A stretch of 64,000 nucleotides of DNA from Anaerolineae bacterium. Lineage in GTDB: Bacteria > Chloroflexota > Anaerolineae > Aggregatilineales > Phototrophicaceae. Below are positions 25,252-33,294 of the stretch, piece by piece; the stretch's first letter is position 1, and every line of letters begins with the position of its first letter. The position numbers and the translations under genes were made by a program. The notes below the pieces were generated by a model. That model saw only the letters and a program-made list of their open reading frames with translations, was not told where the DNA came from and ran no database searches. Where the stretch lies: contig JADLAY010000034.1 of the NCBI GenBank assembly GCA_020849765.1, positions 558,001 through 622,000 on the forward strand. Reading direction: 5' to 3'.

Positions 25252-26211
25252 ATGGATGAACTAACCGCAAGCAGCGGCTCGCTCAGTGTTTTCGTCAACG
25301 GCGGCACGACGCCCCTGGGACGCGCGCTCGTCCCGCGTCTGATCGCCGACGGCCACCACGTGACGGCCACTGTCACCAGCAGCGCCGAAGCCGCCGAGAT
25401 GCGCAAGCTGGGCGCGCTGCCTGCTTACCCCAGTCTGACGCGCGCCGGTGAACTGCGCAGCGCCGTTGCAGCCTCGAAAAGTACCGTTTTTGTCAATCTT
25501 GCGCCCACTTATCCCTACCAGCCGCCGCAGTGCGTGACGGATTGGGAAACCTACCTGCCGGTCGTCGGCGACGGCACCGCTGCCGCGCTGGAAGCGGCCA
25601 AGGCGGCAGGCGTGGAGTTCTTCATTCAGGCCAGCTTTAGCTTCCTCGGCGGCGACGAGCACGATCACAGCGAACACGAACCGCTGCCCGCGCCGTTCAT
25701 CGACGAAGCATACCGCGCGGAGGATCTCGTCAACGACGCCGAGATGGATAGCTGCATTCTCCGCTTCGGCTTCGTCTACAGTGCGGACGCGTCCGCCATG
25801 CAGGCACTGCGTCACGCGCTCATGCGCGGCCAGATGTTCCTGGCCGGTTCCTCGCACGCACGCGCCAACTGGATTCATGCCGAAGACGGCGCACGCGCCA
25901 TCGCGCTCGCCATCGCGCAGCGCCCAGCCGGCGAATCGCTCACCATCGTCGACGATAAGCCAGAGACGCCAAGCGCCTTCGCGCAGACTATGGCCGAGGC
26001 ACTCGGTGTATCGGTTCCGGCGCAGCTGCCCGCACTTGCCCAACGGCTGGTCGCGAGCGAAACGCATCTGGCGATGCTGGAGCAGCCATCCGGCGCGAGC
26101 AATGCTGCGGCGAAAGAACGCCTCGGCTGGACATTGAGCTATCCCACGATTGCCGCCGGTATCGACCGGTGCTTGCTCGTCTGGCGGGCGCTGGAGCCGA
26201 TCCGGGCATAA
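25252..26211 (+). CDS. NAD-dependent epimerase/dehydratase-like protein
   Basis: About 319 residues with an extended-SDR Rossmann start (FVNGGTTPLGRALVPRLIADG), where the cofactor loop reads NGGTTPLG in place of GxxGxxG. The later part has LRFGFVYS, ANWIHAEDGARAIALA and a C-terminal helical region like UDP-sugar epimerases. The usual catalytic Tyr-x3-Lys is not evident: the corresponding region reads FIDEAYRAEDLV, with no Lys three after the Tyr. It may be an atypical or non-catalytic member. ATG 25252 has AGGA upstream. A terminator follows 34 bases after the stop. Confidence 0.75.
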   Translation: MDELTASSGSLSVFVNGGTTPLGRALVPRLIADGHHVTATVTSSAEAAEMRKLGALPAYPSLTRAGELRSAVAASKSTVFVNLAPTYPYQPPQCVTDWETYLPVVGDGTAAALEAAKAAGVEFFIQASFSFLGGDEHDHSEHEPLPAPFIDEAYRAEDLVNDAEMDSCILRFGFVYSADASAMQALRHALMRGQMFLAGSSHARANWIHAEDGARAIALAIAQRPAGESLTIVDDKPETPSAFAQTMAEALGVSVPAQLPALAQRLVASETHLAMLEQPSGASNAAAKERLGWTLSYPTIAAGIDRCLLVWRALEPIRA

Positions 26212-26244
26212 AAATGCCACCTGAGCACATGTAGGATCAACGCG

Positions 26245-26270
26245 GGCGGGTCTGTGACCCGCCTTTCGTT
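26245..26270 (+). terminator. Terminator after the epimerase-like gene
   Basis: GGCGGGTC, loop TGT, GACCCGCC (26245-26263), then TTTCGTT. Confidence 0.85.
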
Positions 26271-26345
26271 CGAACAGGTTCCTGGCAAAGAGACAGCTTA
26301 AGCTATTGAGAATGTGCGGTCTTCGATGAAAACATGGTGTAAGTC

Positions 26346-27101
26346 ATGCTGAAAGCGGTGCTTTTCGATCTGGACGATACGCTCATTGATTGGAGCGGTT
26401 TCCATGGCGACTGGTCGCGCATGGAACTTCAGAATCTTCGCAATGTGGTCAATTTCATTCGCAGCAACGGGCATGCGCTCAACGACGTCGATGTCTATGC
26501 GACCGAGTTCCGTATGCGCACGATGGATGCGTGGACGGCGGCCCGCACGTCACTGCGCGCGCCCAACCTCGGCGCCATTCTGATCGAGACGGCGGTCGCG
26601 CTCGGCGTGCCGCCCGGCGCGCTTGATGCACGTCAGATCCTGGAGGTCTACGGCTGGAACGCGGTGCCCGGCACCCGGATGTTCCCGGACGTCCCTGGCG
26701 CCTTGATGCAGTTGCACCGCCGTCGCATCAAGGTCGGCATCGTCACCAACGCCTACCAGCCCATGTGGATTCGCGATACCGAAATTGCGACGCACGGCAT
26801 CCTTCAGCATTTCCCGGACTGCCGGATTTCGGCGGCGGACGTCGGCTATCTCAAACCGCATCCGGCCATCTTCCAGATCGCCCTCAACTGCCTCGACGTC
26901 AAGCCGAACGAAGCTGTCTTCGTCGGCGACGATCCCGATGCTGATATCGGCGGCGCAGAAGCAGCGGGGCTGTACGCCGTCTTGCGCTACGCACCCGGTC
27001 GCGAGGCGGAGATCGAACCCTCAATCGCGCCCGACGCCCGCGTCACATCACTGGTACAATTGCTGCCCATTCTCGACCGCTGGTTTCCTGGGTGGCGCTG
27101 A
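26346..27101 (+). CDS. HAD-superfamily hydrolase
   Basis: 251 residues with the four HAD motifs: DLDDT (Asp8 nucleophile, Asp10 acid/base), VGIVTNA (motif II), Lys in LKPHPAIF (motif III) and VGDDPDADIGGA (motif IV). A helical cap of C1 type lies between motifs I and II. Typical of phosphatases acting on small phosphometabolites; the substrate cannot be told. Its stop overlaps the start of the next gene by one base (TGATG), so the two are coupled. Confidence 0.9.
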   Translation: MLKAVLFDLDDTLIDWSGFHGDWSRMELQNLRNVVNFIRSNGHALNDVDVYATEFRMRTMDAWTAARTSLRAPNLGAILIETAVALGVPPGALDARQILEVYGWNAVPGTRMFPDVPGALMQLHRRRIKVGIVTNAYQPMWIRDTEIATHGILQHFPDCRISAADVGYLKPHPAIFQIALNCLDVKPNEAVFVGDDPDADIGGAEAAGLYAVLRYAPGREAEIEPSIAPDARVTSLVQLLPILDRWFPGWR

Positions 27102-27655
27102 TGTCGCTGCTGCCGACGACGACGGACTACAATCTGGTACTGACCGGCTCGATTGGCCCCAATCAGTTGATCGTCGCCCGTCACGTCGCTGCACGACTCA
27201 ACCTGCCTTTTGTCGATGCCGACCAGGAAATCGAGCGGCACGCCGAAATGCTGCCCAGCCAGTTCAAAGACCTGTTCGGCGAAGCACGCCTGCGCGCGCT
27301 CGAAAGCGAGGTCGTGCGCGACCTCACGCTGCATCGCAGCACGGTCATCCATATGAATGGGCAGATGATCGCGTATGGCGATCACCTCGCGCGGATGCGC
27401 GAATGCAGCTACATCCTGTGCCTGGTCGCTGCCCTGGATGCTGTGCTGGCGCGGCTGCACGTCGCACTCGGCGCGCGTTATCATAACCCGACCGAACGGG
27501 CCTATGCGCTGGGGATGCTCAAGCGCGCCTGGTCGATCCGCGGCAAGCAAGGCGTCCACGAATTCGATACGACCGACATGACGGAAGCCGACATGGTCAA
27601 CCGGATCGCCGAGTTGTGGGCGCAGCGTGTGATCGAGTTCACACGGCTCGGCTAG
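27101..27655 (+). CDS. Shikimate kinase-like protein with degenerate P-loop
   Basis: 184 residues resembling shikimate kinase in length and order of elements: LVLTGSIGPNQLIVAR at the P-loop position, ARLNLPFVDADQEIE (the family's FxDxDxxIE), FGEARLRALESEVV (FRxxE-like) and NPTERAYAL near the end. The P-loop has lost GKS/T (reads GSIGPNQ), so normal ATP binding is unlikely and the protein may be a pseudo-enzyme. ATG 27101 was chosen for the one-base overlap with the HAD gene. Coupling suggests the two work together. Function unknown. Confidence 0.65.
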   Translation: MSLLPTTTDYNLVLTGSIGPNQLIVARHVAARLNLPFVDADQEIERHAEMLPSQFKDLFGEARLRALESEVVRDLTLHRSTVIHMNGQMIAYGDHLARMRECSYILCLVAALDAVLARLHVALGARYHNPTERAYALGMLKRAWSIRGKQGVHEFDTTDMTEADMVNRIAELWAQRVIEFTRLG

Positions 27656-27749
27656 GTGAAGTCACCCGCCAGAGACAACGTCTACAATATTGACGTCCGT
27701 CTTTGGATACAATAGAGACAGATTTCGGATTGTGGGGAGGATGCAGACT

Positions 27750-28532
27750 GTGCCAAATCTGGTCATTAGTCTGGCGCAGATGAATATTGCGCTTGGAGAC
27801 ATACGAAAGAACATCCGAACGTTCGAGGAAAGCGCGCTCGAAGCAGCTCGGCGCGGATCGCACCTGGTCTTGTTTCCGGAGTTGTGGGCCAGCGGTTATG
27901 CGCTGCAAAACGCGCGTGAGCTGTGCGACCCGTTGAATTCGGGCACCTTTGCTCACGTTTCCACCTTCGCCGTGCAGAACAAGATCAGCATTGTCGGCTC
28001 GCTGCTGGAAAAGCGCGGCATGGAGGTCACCAACAGTGCGACCTTCTTCGCCTCGAACGGCAAGCTCCTCGGCGTCTATCGCAAGATCCATCTCTTCCGG
28101 CTGATGGACGAGCATAAATGGCTGCAGCCGGGCGCCGCGCCGCTGCTCATGGATCTGCCGTGGGGCAAGACGGGCATTGCCATATGCTACGACTTACGCT
28201 TCCCGGAATTGTTCCGCCGCTACGCCGTCGAAGGCGCCAAGGTGATTCTGCTTCCAGCGGAATGGCCGATCGAGCGCGTCGAGCACTGGCGAGCTTTGCT
28301 GCAGGCCCGCGCCATCGAGAATCAGTGCTACATTGTTGCCTGCAATGCCGCGGGCGTCACGGGCGAAACCACTTTCGGCGGACATTCGATGATTGTCGAT
28401 CCGTGGGGTAAGATCGTCGTCGAAGGCGGTGAAAATCCGATGCTGCTGACGGCGGAAATTGACCTCGACATGGTCGATGAGATCCGCAGCCGCATCCCGG
28501 TTTTTCAGGATCGCCGGGCAGACGTCTACTAA
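27750..28532 (+). CDS. Carbon-nitrogen hydrolase (nitrilase superfamily)
   Basis: About 260 residues forming a single nitrilase domain. The Glu-Lys-Cys triad is visible: FPELW (Glu), YRKIHLF (Lys) and AICYDLRFPE (Cys). This class hydrolyses amides such as omega-amides or N-carbamoyl compounds; the substrate is not determined by these motifs. GTG 27750 (MPNLVIS) is preferred since GGGGAGG at 27734-27740 lies nine bases upstream; the ATG at 27741 touches that RBS. The stretch before 27740 is not needed for the fold. Confidence 0.88.
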   Translation: MPNLVISLAQMNIALGDIRKNIRTFEESALEAARRGSHLVLFPELWASGYALQNARELCDPLNSGTFAHVSTFAVQNKISIVGSLLEKRGMEVTNSATFFASNGKLLGVYRKIHLFRLMDEHKWLQPGAAPLLMDLPWGKTGIAICYDLRFPELFRRYAVEGAKVILLPAEWPIERVEHWRALLQARAIENQCYIVACNAAGVTGETTFGGHSMIVDPWGKIVVEGGENPMLLTAEIDLDMVDEIRSRIPVFQDRRADVY

Positions 28533-28625
28533 GCGGACGCCTGCTGCCACTACAAGCCCGCCATCATCCAGGCACTTACGCGCTATCCCGGCGTAGGCTG
28601 GTGAGTTGTCTTCAGGAGTCGCGTG

Positions 28626-29054
28626 ATGCAGTTTGAGGCGCGCTGGCTGGTTCCTAACCGTGTATACTGCCTCAGCCTACAGGGCCGCCTGACCGCCGAA
28701 AGCCTGGATGAAGCCCTCGCCAGGTGCCGTGTCGTCGTTGCCCAGGAACGAGCGGAGCCCGTGCATGTGATCCTCGATCTGACGGCGACGCAGCGTGACG
28801 AAACGATGATCGTCAGGCTCAAGCAGGCCGTCGACGAACTGCGCAAGATGCACCCCGCGCCGCCGCTGGCCGGTTGGACGGTCATTGCCGATACCATGCC
28901 CAACCAGATCGTCAAGTCGATCGGCGCCAGCATCACCCAGGTGATCAAGATTCGCACGCGCTTCACGACCAGTGTGCAGGAGGGCCTCGATTTCTTGCGC
29001 CGCATTGACTCGTCGCTGCCCGCCGCCGGTGCGGAACTTAATGCCCCATTGTGA
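28626..29054 (+). CDS. STAS-like small protein
   Basis: 142 residues with a pattern close to STAS/anti-sigma-antagonist folds: VYCLSLQGRLTAESLDEAL (strand, then helix), HVILDLTATQ (strand ending where the phosphorylatable Ser of SpoIIAA would lie) and alternating strands and helices to the end. The site reads DLTATQRDET, which offers Thr residues. It could serve in partner switching. Neighbours are a nitrilase upstream and a VOC-fold protein 10 bases downstream. Assignment is from pattern only. Confidence 0.5.
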   Translation: MQFEARWLVPNRVYCLSLQGRLTAESLDEALARCRVVVAQERAEPVHVILDLTATQRDETMIVRLKQAVDELRKMHPAPPLAGWTVIADTMPNQIVKSIGASITQVIKIRTRFTTSVQEGLDFLRRIDSSLPAAGAELNAPL

Positions 29055-29064
29055 TGACGCACCT

Positions 29065-29481
29065 ATGCCAGCGCCCTTTCACATCGACCGCATCGATCAT
29101 CTCGTCCTCACAGTCGAAAACATCGACACGACCGTCACGTTTTACACGCGCGTCCTCGGCATGGAAGCTGTCACCTTTGGCGGTGGGCGCGTGGCGCTGC
29201 GTTTCGGCGCGCACAAGATCAACCTTCACCAGCGCGGTCACGAGTTCGAGCCGAAAGCCGCGCACCCCGTGCCCGGTTCTGCCGACCTGTGCCTGATCAC
29301 CGAGGCCCCGTTGGCCGACGTCGTCGCACATCTTGAAGCACAGAATATCCACCTCGTTGAAGGCCCTGTCCTGCGCACAGGCGCGCTCGGCCCGCTGGAC
29401 TCAGTCTACATTCGCGACCCGGACGGCAATCTGATCGAAATCGCAAATTCAGTCGCTGCGCAACCGGAAACCTCGACGTAG
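29065..29481 (+). CDS. VOC-family (glyoxalase/dioxygenase fold) protein
   Basis: 138 residues with two beta-alpha-beta-beta-beta modules: IDHLVLTVENIDTTVTFYTRVLG (split here as IDHLVLTVENID and TTVTFYTRVLG) and the closing YIRDPDGNLIEIA, typical of VOC metalloproteins (His first, Glu last as metal ligands). Similar proteins are annotated virulence- or glyoxalase-like with unknown substrates. ATG 29065 gives the usual N-terminus; ATG 29041 is also in frame and would overlap the STAS-like gene by 14 bases. Confidence 0.85.
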   Translation: MPAPFHIDRIDHLVLTVENIDTTVTFYTRVLGMEAVTFGGGRVALRFGAHKINLHQRGHEFEPKAAHPVPGSADLCLITEAPLADVVAHLEAQNIHLVEGPVLRTGALGPLDSVYIRDPDGNLIEIANSVAAQPETST

Positions 29482-29519
29482 CATGAGAATGCCATATGGT
29501 ATGCTAAGGACACTCTGGG

Positions 29520-31094
29520 ATGGCTGGGGGCAACGTGCACAACTTAATAAATCGCAAACTCAAAAATCGTTACCTGATTACGCAGCATCTCGGCGATGGC
29601 TCGACCGCCACCGTGTACAAGGCGGTGGATACGCGCCTGGGGCGTGATGTCGCGCTGAAAGTCCTCCTGCCACACGTCCGCGAAACCACGCGCAAGCGCT
29701 TTTTCCAGGAGGCGACCGCCGCGGCGCGCCTCAATCATCCGAATATCATGGCGATCTACGACATCGACGACGACGAGGATCTGCAGTTTCTCGTCATCGA
29801 GTACGTCGAAGGCGAAACGCTCAGCAGCTACATCCCCTCACCGGCGGAAACGGTCGTGCGCATCGGCCAGCAGATCGCCATGGCGTTGAATTACGCCCAC
29901 GAGCGCGAAGTCATCCATCGTGACATCAAGCCCGCCAACATCAAAGTCACGTCCAATGGCACGGTCAAGCTGATGGATCTCGGTCTGGCGCTGCCCAAAG
30001 AGGCCAAACGCGTGACCGCAGAAGGCATGATCATCGGCACCCCGGCCTACCTCTCGCCAGAGCAGGCGCAGGGGCACTCGCTCGATCACCGCACCGATCT
30101 GTATTCGCTGGGCATCGTGCTCTACGAGATGGCGACCGGCCAACTGCCCTTCTCGTCCGACGACATTCCCGCTCTGCTGCTGCAGCAAGTCAAGCAGCCA
30201 CCGCCGCCGCTCCGCCTGCACGTGCCAACGATTCCATTGGCGCTCGACACAGTCATCCTCAAGTCGCTCGAAAAGCATCCCAATCGCCGCTTCCAGACCG
30301 GGCAGGCGATGGCCGATGCGCTCAGCTCCGTCTTCAAAGATGCACGCTCATCGCTGGCGAAGACGACCGAGATCAAAGAGTCGGATGAGGACAATCCGCA
30401 GCCGGAGTCGTTCGCAGATACGCGTCCTTCGCGACCTCTGCGCGTCATCCTGGCCGACGATCACACGCTCGTCCGCCAGTCGCTGATCTCGTTCCTCAGC
30501 GAGCAGGATGACTTCATCGTCGTCGGCCAGGCGGCGGATGGGGAGCGCGCGATCCAACAAACGCTGGAACACAAGCCGGACATTCTGCTGCTCGATCTCA
30601 ATATGCCGGTCAAGAGCGGCCTGGAAGTGCTGCCACGGGTGCGCGCACTGGCGCCGGACGTCAAAGTCCTCGTCCTCAGCGGGCGCGATGAAGACTGGTA
30701 CATCATGCAGGCGCTGCGCGGAGGCGCACACGGCTACATCCTCAAGTCGTCGGCCGATCGAGATCTGGTTGACGGCCTGCGCAAGGTTGCGCGCGGGATG
30801 ATGGTGCTCGGCGACGGCGTCGCTCAGAAGGTAGTTGGCGGGGCGCTGCGCACCGAGGGATCGGTCGCGGGCAACATGCTGACCGAAAAGGAGCGCCAGC
30901 TGCTCGTCTACATCGCCGCCGGTTACGACGAAGGACAAATCGCCGAACGGCTGCACCTGAACGCCGACATGCAAACCGCCCTGATCGCTTCGGTCATGGC
31001 GAAGATGGACGCCAAAGACCGGCATGCCGCCGCGCTCCAGGCGCTGCGCCGCGGGCTGATTCTGATTGACGAAGTGCTGGCGCTAGAGACGTAA
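29520..31094 (+). CDS. Ser/Thr kinase fused to a NarL-type response regulator
   Basis: 524 residues, soluble. Kinase domain about 17-275: glycine loop LGDGSTATVYKA, Lys in VALKVLL, HRDIKPAN, DLG in place of DFG, SPEQ. After a charged linker, a receiver domain (about 309-425) has the acidic pair in ILADDH, phospho-acceptor Asp in LLLDLNMP, Ser/Thr switch LVLSG and Lys in YILKSS. A LuxR/NarL-like helix-turn-helix (about 445-510) starts LTEKERQLLVYIAAG; its recognition helix (NADMQTALIASVM) lacks the usual basic residues. The fusion joins Hanks-type and two-component signalling in one chain. A terminator follows directly. Confidence 0.92.
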   Translation: MAGGNVHNLINRKLKNRYLITQHLGDGSTATVYKAVDTRLGRDVALKVLLPHVRETTRKRFFQEATAAARLNHPNIMAIYDIDDDEDLQFLVIEYVEGETLSSYIPSPAETVVRIGQQIAMALNYAHEREVIHRDIKPANIKVTSNGTVKLMDLGLALPKEAKRVTAEGMIIGTPAYLSPEQAQGHSLDHRTDLYSLGIVLYEMATGQLPFSSDDIPALLLQQVKQPPPPLRLHVPTIPLALDTVILKSLEKHPNRRFQTGQAMADALSSVFKDARSSLAKTTEIKESDEDNPQPESFADTRPSRPLRVILADDHTLVRQSLISFLSEQDDFIVVGQAADGERAIQQTLEHKPDILLLDLNMPVKSGLEVLPRVRALAPDVKVLVLSGRDEDWYIMQALRGGAHGYILKSSADRDLVDGLRKVARGMMVLGDGVAQKVVGGALRTEGSVAGNMLTEKERQLLVYIAAGYDEGQIAERLHLNADMQTALIASVMAKMDAKDRHAAALQALRRGLILIDEVLALET

Positions 31095-31101
31095 ACAGCG
31101 C

Positions 31102-31130
31102 GACGCCCGGTGGTTCCGGGCGTCTTCTTG
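31102..31130 (+). terminator. Terminator after the kinase-regulator fusion
   Basis: GACGCCCGG, loop TGGTT, CCGGGCGTC (31102-31124), then TTCTTG. It starts eight bases past the stop. Confidence 0.9.
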
Positions 31131-31137
31131 TCTGCTC

Positions 31138-31305
31138 TTATTCCTCGGTTGCGGGCGCCGAGGGTTCTTCCGCAGGCTTTTGTGGCGGGATGAAATATTC
31201 CAGGTGTTCGTGCTTTTCTCTCAGCACCATGTAGAACACCGTTCCGACCGAGCCAGCCGCGACTACGACCAATATAAAACCGACAAGTGACCCGAAAATT
31301 TCCAT
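31138..31305 (-). CDS. 55-residue single-span membrane protein
   Basis: Short open frame read directly from the minus strand. The product starts MEIFGSLVGFILVVVAAG, with one hydrophobic helix (about 5-28), then a charged segment (VLREKHEHLEYF) and a Pro/Glu-rich tail ending ATEE. A strong RBS (GGAGG, seven bases before ATG) and the uninterrupted membrane-protein character support real coding. It lies 71 bases downstream of the TIR gene on the same strand, so it is the third gene of a DUF4231-TIR cluster. Its function is unknown; it could be an anchor, a toxin-like small membrane protein or a regulator. Confidence 0.7.
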   Translation of the reverse strand: MEIFGSLVGFILVVVAAGSVGTVFYMVLREKHEHLEYFIPPQKPAEEPSAPATEE

Positions 31306-31376
31306 CGTTACGCCTCCATCTCGTGTGCCCCATGGCGATAATTGTAGCAGGTTCCGCGCATTTCCCGGCTAGATTT

Positions 31377-32534
31377 CTATTCTGATTCCGCCAGGTCGGG
31401 CGCATAGGCGAAATGCAGACTGCGCAGATCGTCTGGCACTTTCGCCATCGGCTGCTCCCAATAGACGGGCCGTATCTGCCGCTTGGCCTCCAACGCGTGG
31501 CGCCATTCCTGCTCGACGTAGGGCGACGCGGCAGACGAAGACGACCAGAACAGTTGGAAGATGTCCGCCTGCTCGATCATCCGCATCAGCTCTGCGTTCC
31601 ATTCTTGCCCGCTGCGCAGGCTGATGACATCGCGCAGATATGTGAATCCCAACGCCTTATAGGCCCGCTCGACCCGCTCGACGATCTGCGTGTCTTTGTG
31701 GCTGTAGCTGCAAAAGATCGAGTCGTAGGCGGATTTCGTCACCGCGCCCGTCATCGTCTCGCCGACCATCTCGCCGACGAAAATCGAGATCGGCAGTTCG
31801 GCCACGATCACGCCTTCGACCGTGAACGTCAGGGTGCCATTGACCGCCTGATCGAGCGTCGCGCTGGTCGCGCGCACCTTGAAGCTGAAGCGATGGAACT
31901 GTTCGTAAAAACCGAGCACCTGCGCCGGTGGATTCACCTGGAAGCCGGGCAGATTAGGCGTGGCAGTCACCATCGCCCCTTCGGTGATCGTCTGGCGGGC
32001 GGTCTCGTCGGCGCGACGGAAGTCTTGTAGACGTGCGCCCAGCACATCTTTGACGTCCTTCATCACGTCCGCCGCCGCCGACTGCCGGAAGACGTAGCCA
32101 ACCAGCGGCTGCCAGACCTGCGGCGCCGTTTCGCGCGGATAATAGGCCGAGAACTTGACCGATTCCGGCACGAGGGCGACGCTCTCGTCCAACTTGGGTG
32201 GTTCCGGCGGTTCCTGGGTCGCGCCGCGCGTGGGCAGCGGCGCCGGGGGTTCGTCCTCTTCTTTGGGCTCACTATCCCAGGGCTTGGCGGGTGCTGACGG
32301 CGGCTGACTCGCAGATGGCGGTGGGGTCTCCCCAGGCAAGGGTTGTGGCTGCGGCGCAGGGATGTCCTGGCGTCGTTCCTCGGCTTCCTCGCGCTTCGCC
32401 GGCGGTGGCCCACCCAGCCAATCTGTAGTCTCTTCGGCTTCCTCCTGCTCCCCAAACTGCCGGCGATAGAGAAAAGCGGTGACCAAGACGATGATCGTGA
32501 AGACAATCAGGATCACGGCAATCGGTGTATCCAT
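31377..32534 (-). CDS. Membrane-anchored TIR-domain protein
   Basis: 385 residues: N-terminal transmembrane helix (about 5-23), Pro/Glu-rich linker (about 30-117), a middle domain (about 118-262) predicted mostly beta (FSAYYPRETAPQVWQPL, HRFSFKVRA, ELPISIFVGE), and a C-terminal TIR domain (about 270-365: DSIFCSYSHKD, GFTYLRDVISLRSGQEW, FWSSSSAASPYVEQEW). Bacterial TIRs often cleave NAD+ to make signals or deplete NAD. Glu315 (WNAEL) falls where plant TIRs have their catalytic Glu by my ungapped reading. AAGGAG lies seven bases before ATG. The DUF4231 gene ends 29 bases upstream. Confidence 0.85.
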   Translation of the reverse strand: MDTPIAVILIVFTIIVLVTAFLYRRQFGEQEEAEETTDWLGGPPPAKREEAEERRQDIPAPQPQPLPGETPPPSASQPPSAPAKPWDSEPKEEDEPPAPLPTRGATQEPPEPPKLDESVALVPESVKFSAYYPRETAPQVWQPLVGYVFRQSAAADVMKDVKDVLGARLQDFRRADETARQTITEGAMVTATPNLPGFQVNPPAQVLGFYEQFHRFSFKVRATSATLDQAVNGTLTFTVEGVIVAELPISIFVGEMVGETMTGAVTKSAYDSIFCSYSHKDTQIVERVERAYKALGFTYLRDVISLRSGQEWNAELMRMIEQADIFQLFWSSSSAASPYVEQEWRHALEAKRQIRPVYWEQPMAKVPDDLRSLHFAYAPDLAESE

Positions 32535-32563
32535 GGTTCGCTCCTTCGAGGTATGCCGCCTGT

Positions 32564-33025
32564 TTAGCTGCCCGGTGGTATAGCTGCGCCGGATGCGCGC
32601 CCGCTGCTCGCGCGCTCACCCACATTCGATTGTACAAACGTCTGGTTCTGCTCGCTCAGGGCCGCCTCGACGCGCTGCACAAACACGTCGAACGGACTCG
32701 CAGCCGCATATTCCGCGGCGCGCGCGAGATACATCCGCTGCTCCCGCTTGAGGATCTCGCTCGTGCGCCGGAATGACAACCAGTTCTCGCCGTTCTTGAA
32801 CACATTCTCGAGACCCGTCGCGATGGCGACCAGGATGCTGACCAGTGTCGGAACGATCTTGGGAATGCCTTCGACGGTCAGCAGCACAGGCACCACCAGC
32901 GCGCCAACCACGATGATGACCTGCAGCATCTGGTGCGATTGCTTGTAGCGTTTGGCCTTGGCCGAATGATACTCCTGCTGTTCCCTTGCCTGATCCATGT
33001 AGTATTTCTGACGCTCTTCTGCCAT
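32564..33025 (-). CDS. DUF4231 two-helix membrane protein (SLATT-like)
   Basis: 153 residues: an N-terminal amphipathic helix rich in Tyr, Gln and Lys, two transmembrane helices close together (about 34-51 and 55-73), then the family block NWLSFRRTSEILKREQRMYLARAAEY (given as NWLSFRRTSEILKRE and MYLARAAEY) and a disordered tail. This matches DUF4231, which belongs with the SLATT group of two-helix proteins predicted to be membrane effectors in nucleotide-signalled conflict systems. It is the first gene of a minus-strand set with a TIR protein 29 bases downstream. Pore formation or depolarisation is an inference from the family. Confidence 0.82.
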   Translation of the reverse strand: MAEERQKYYMDQAREQQEYHSAKAKRYKQSHQMLQVIIVVGALVVPVLLTVEGIPKIVPTLVSILVAIATGLENVFKNGENWLSFRRTSEILKREQRMYLARAAEYAAASPFDVFVQRVEAALSEQNQTFVQSNVGERASSGRASGAAIPPGS

Positions 33026-33294
33026 GGTGTGCCCCCGTCTAGTCCGCCAGCGAGATTCGGTGGACGCAGAATTCTACCGCAGTCATCCGTGGACGTCTGT
33101 GCAGGCTTCCGCGTGTGGCCTCACTCAGCTAGATTTGTTAGGTCGACTCTAGTTGCATGCAAGGTTTCATCCTTATTCTTATTCTAGCGCGAGTGGTGGA
33201 TAAGCACGTCACCCTGTTACCGACAACCCGCCAGACAGGTTGTGGCCAACAACCTCATCGGCAGATCCTTATCCATGACTGGCGTAAGACTGAG

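Noticed and set aside
31138..33025. Thoeris defence system
   Set aside because: There is a TIR protein but no ThsA (SIR2/SLOG) partner, so I describe it as a separate possible module.
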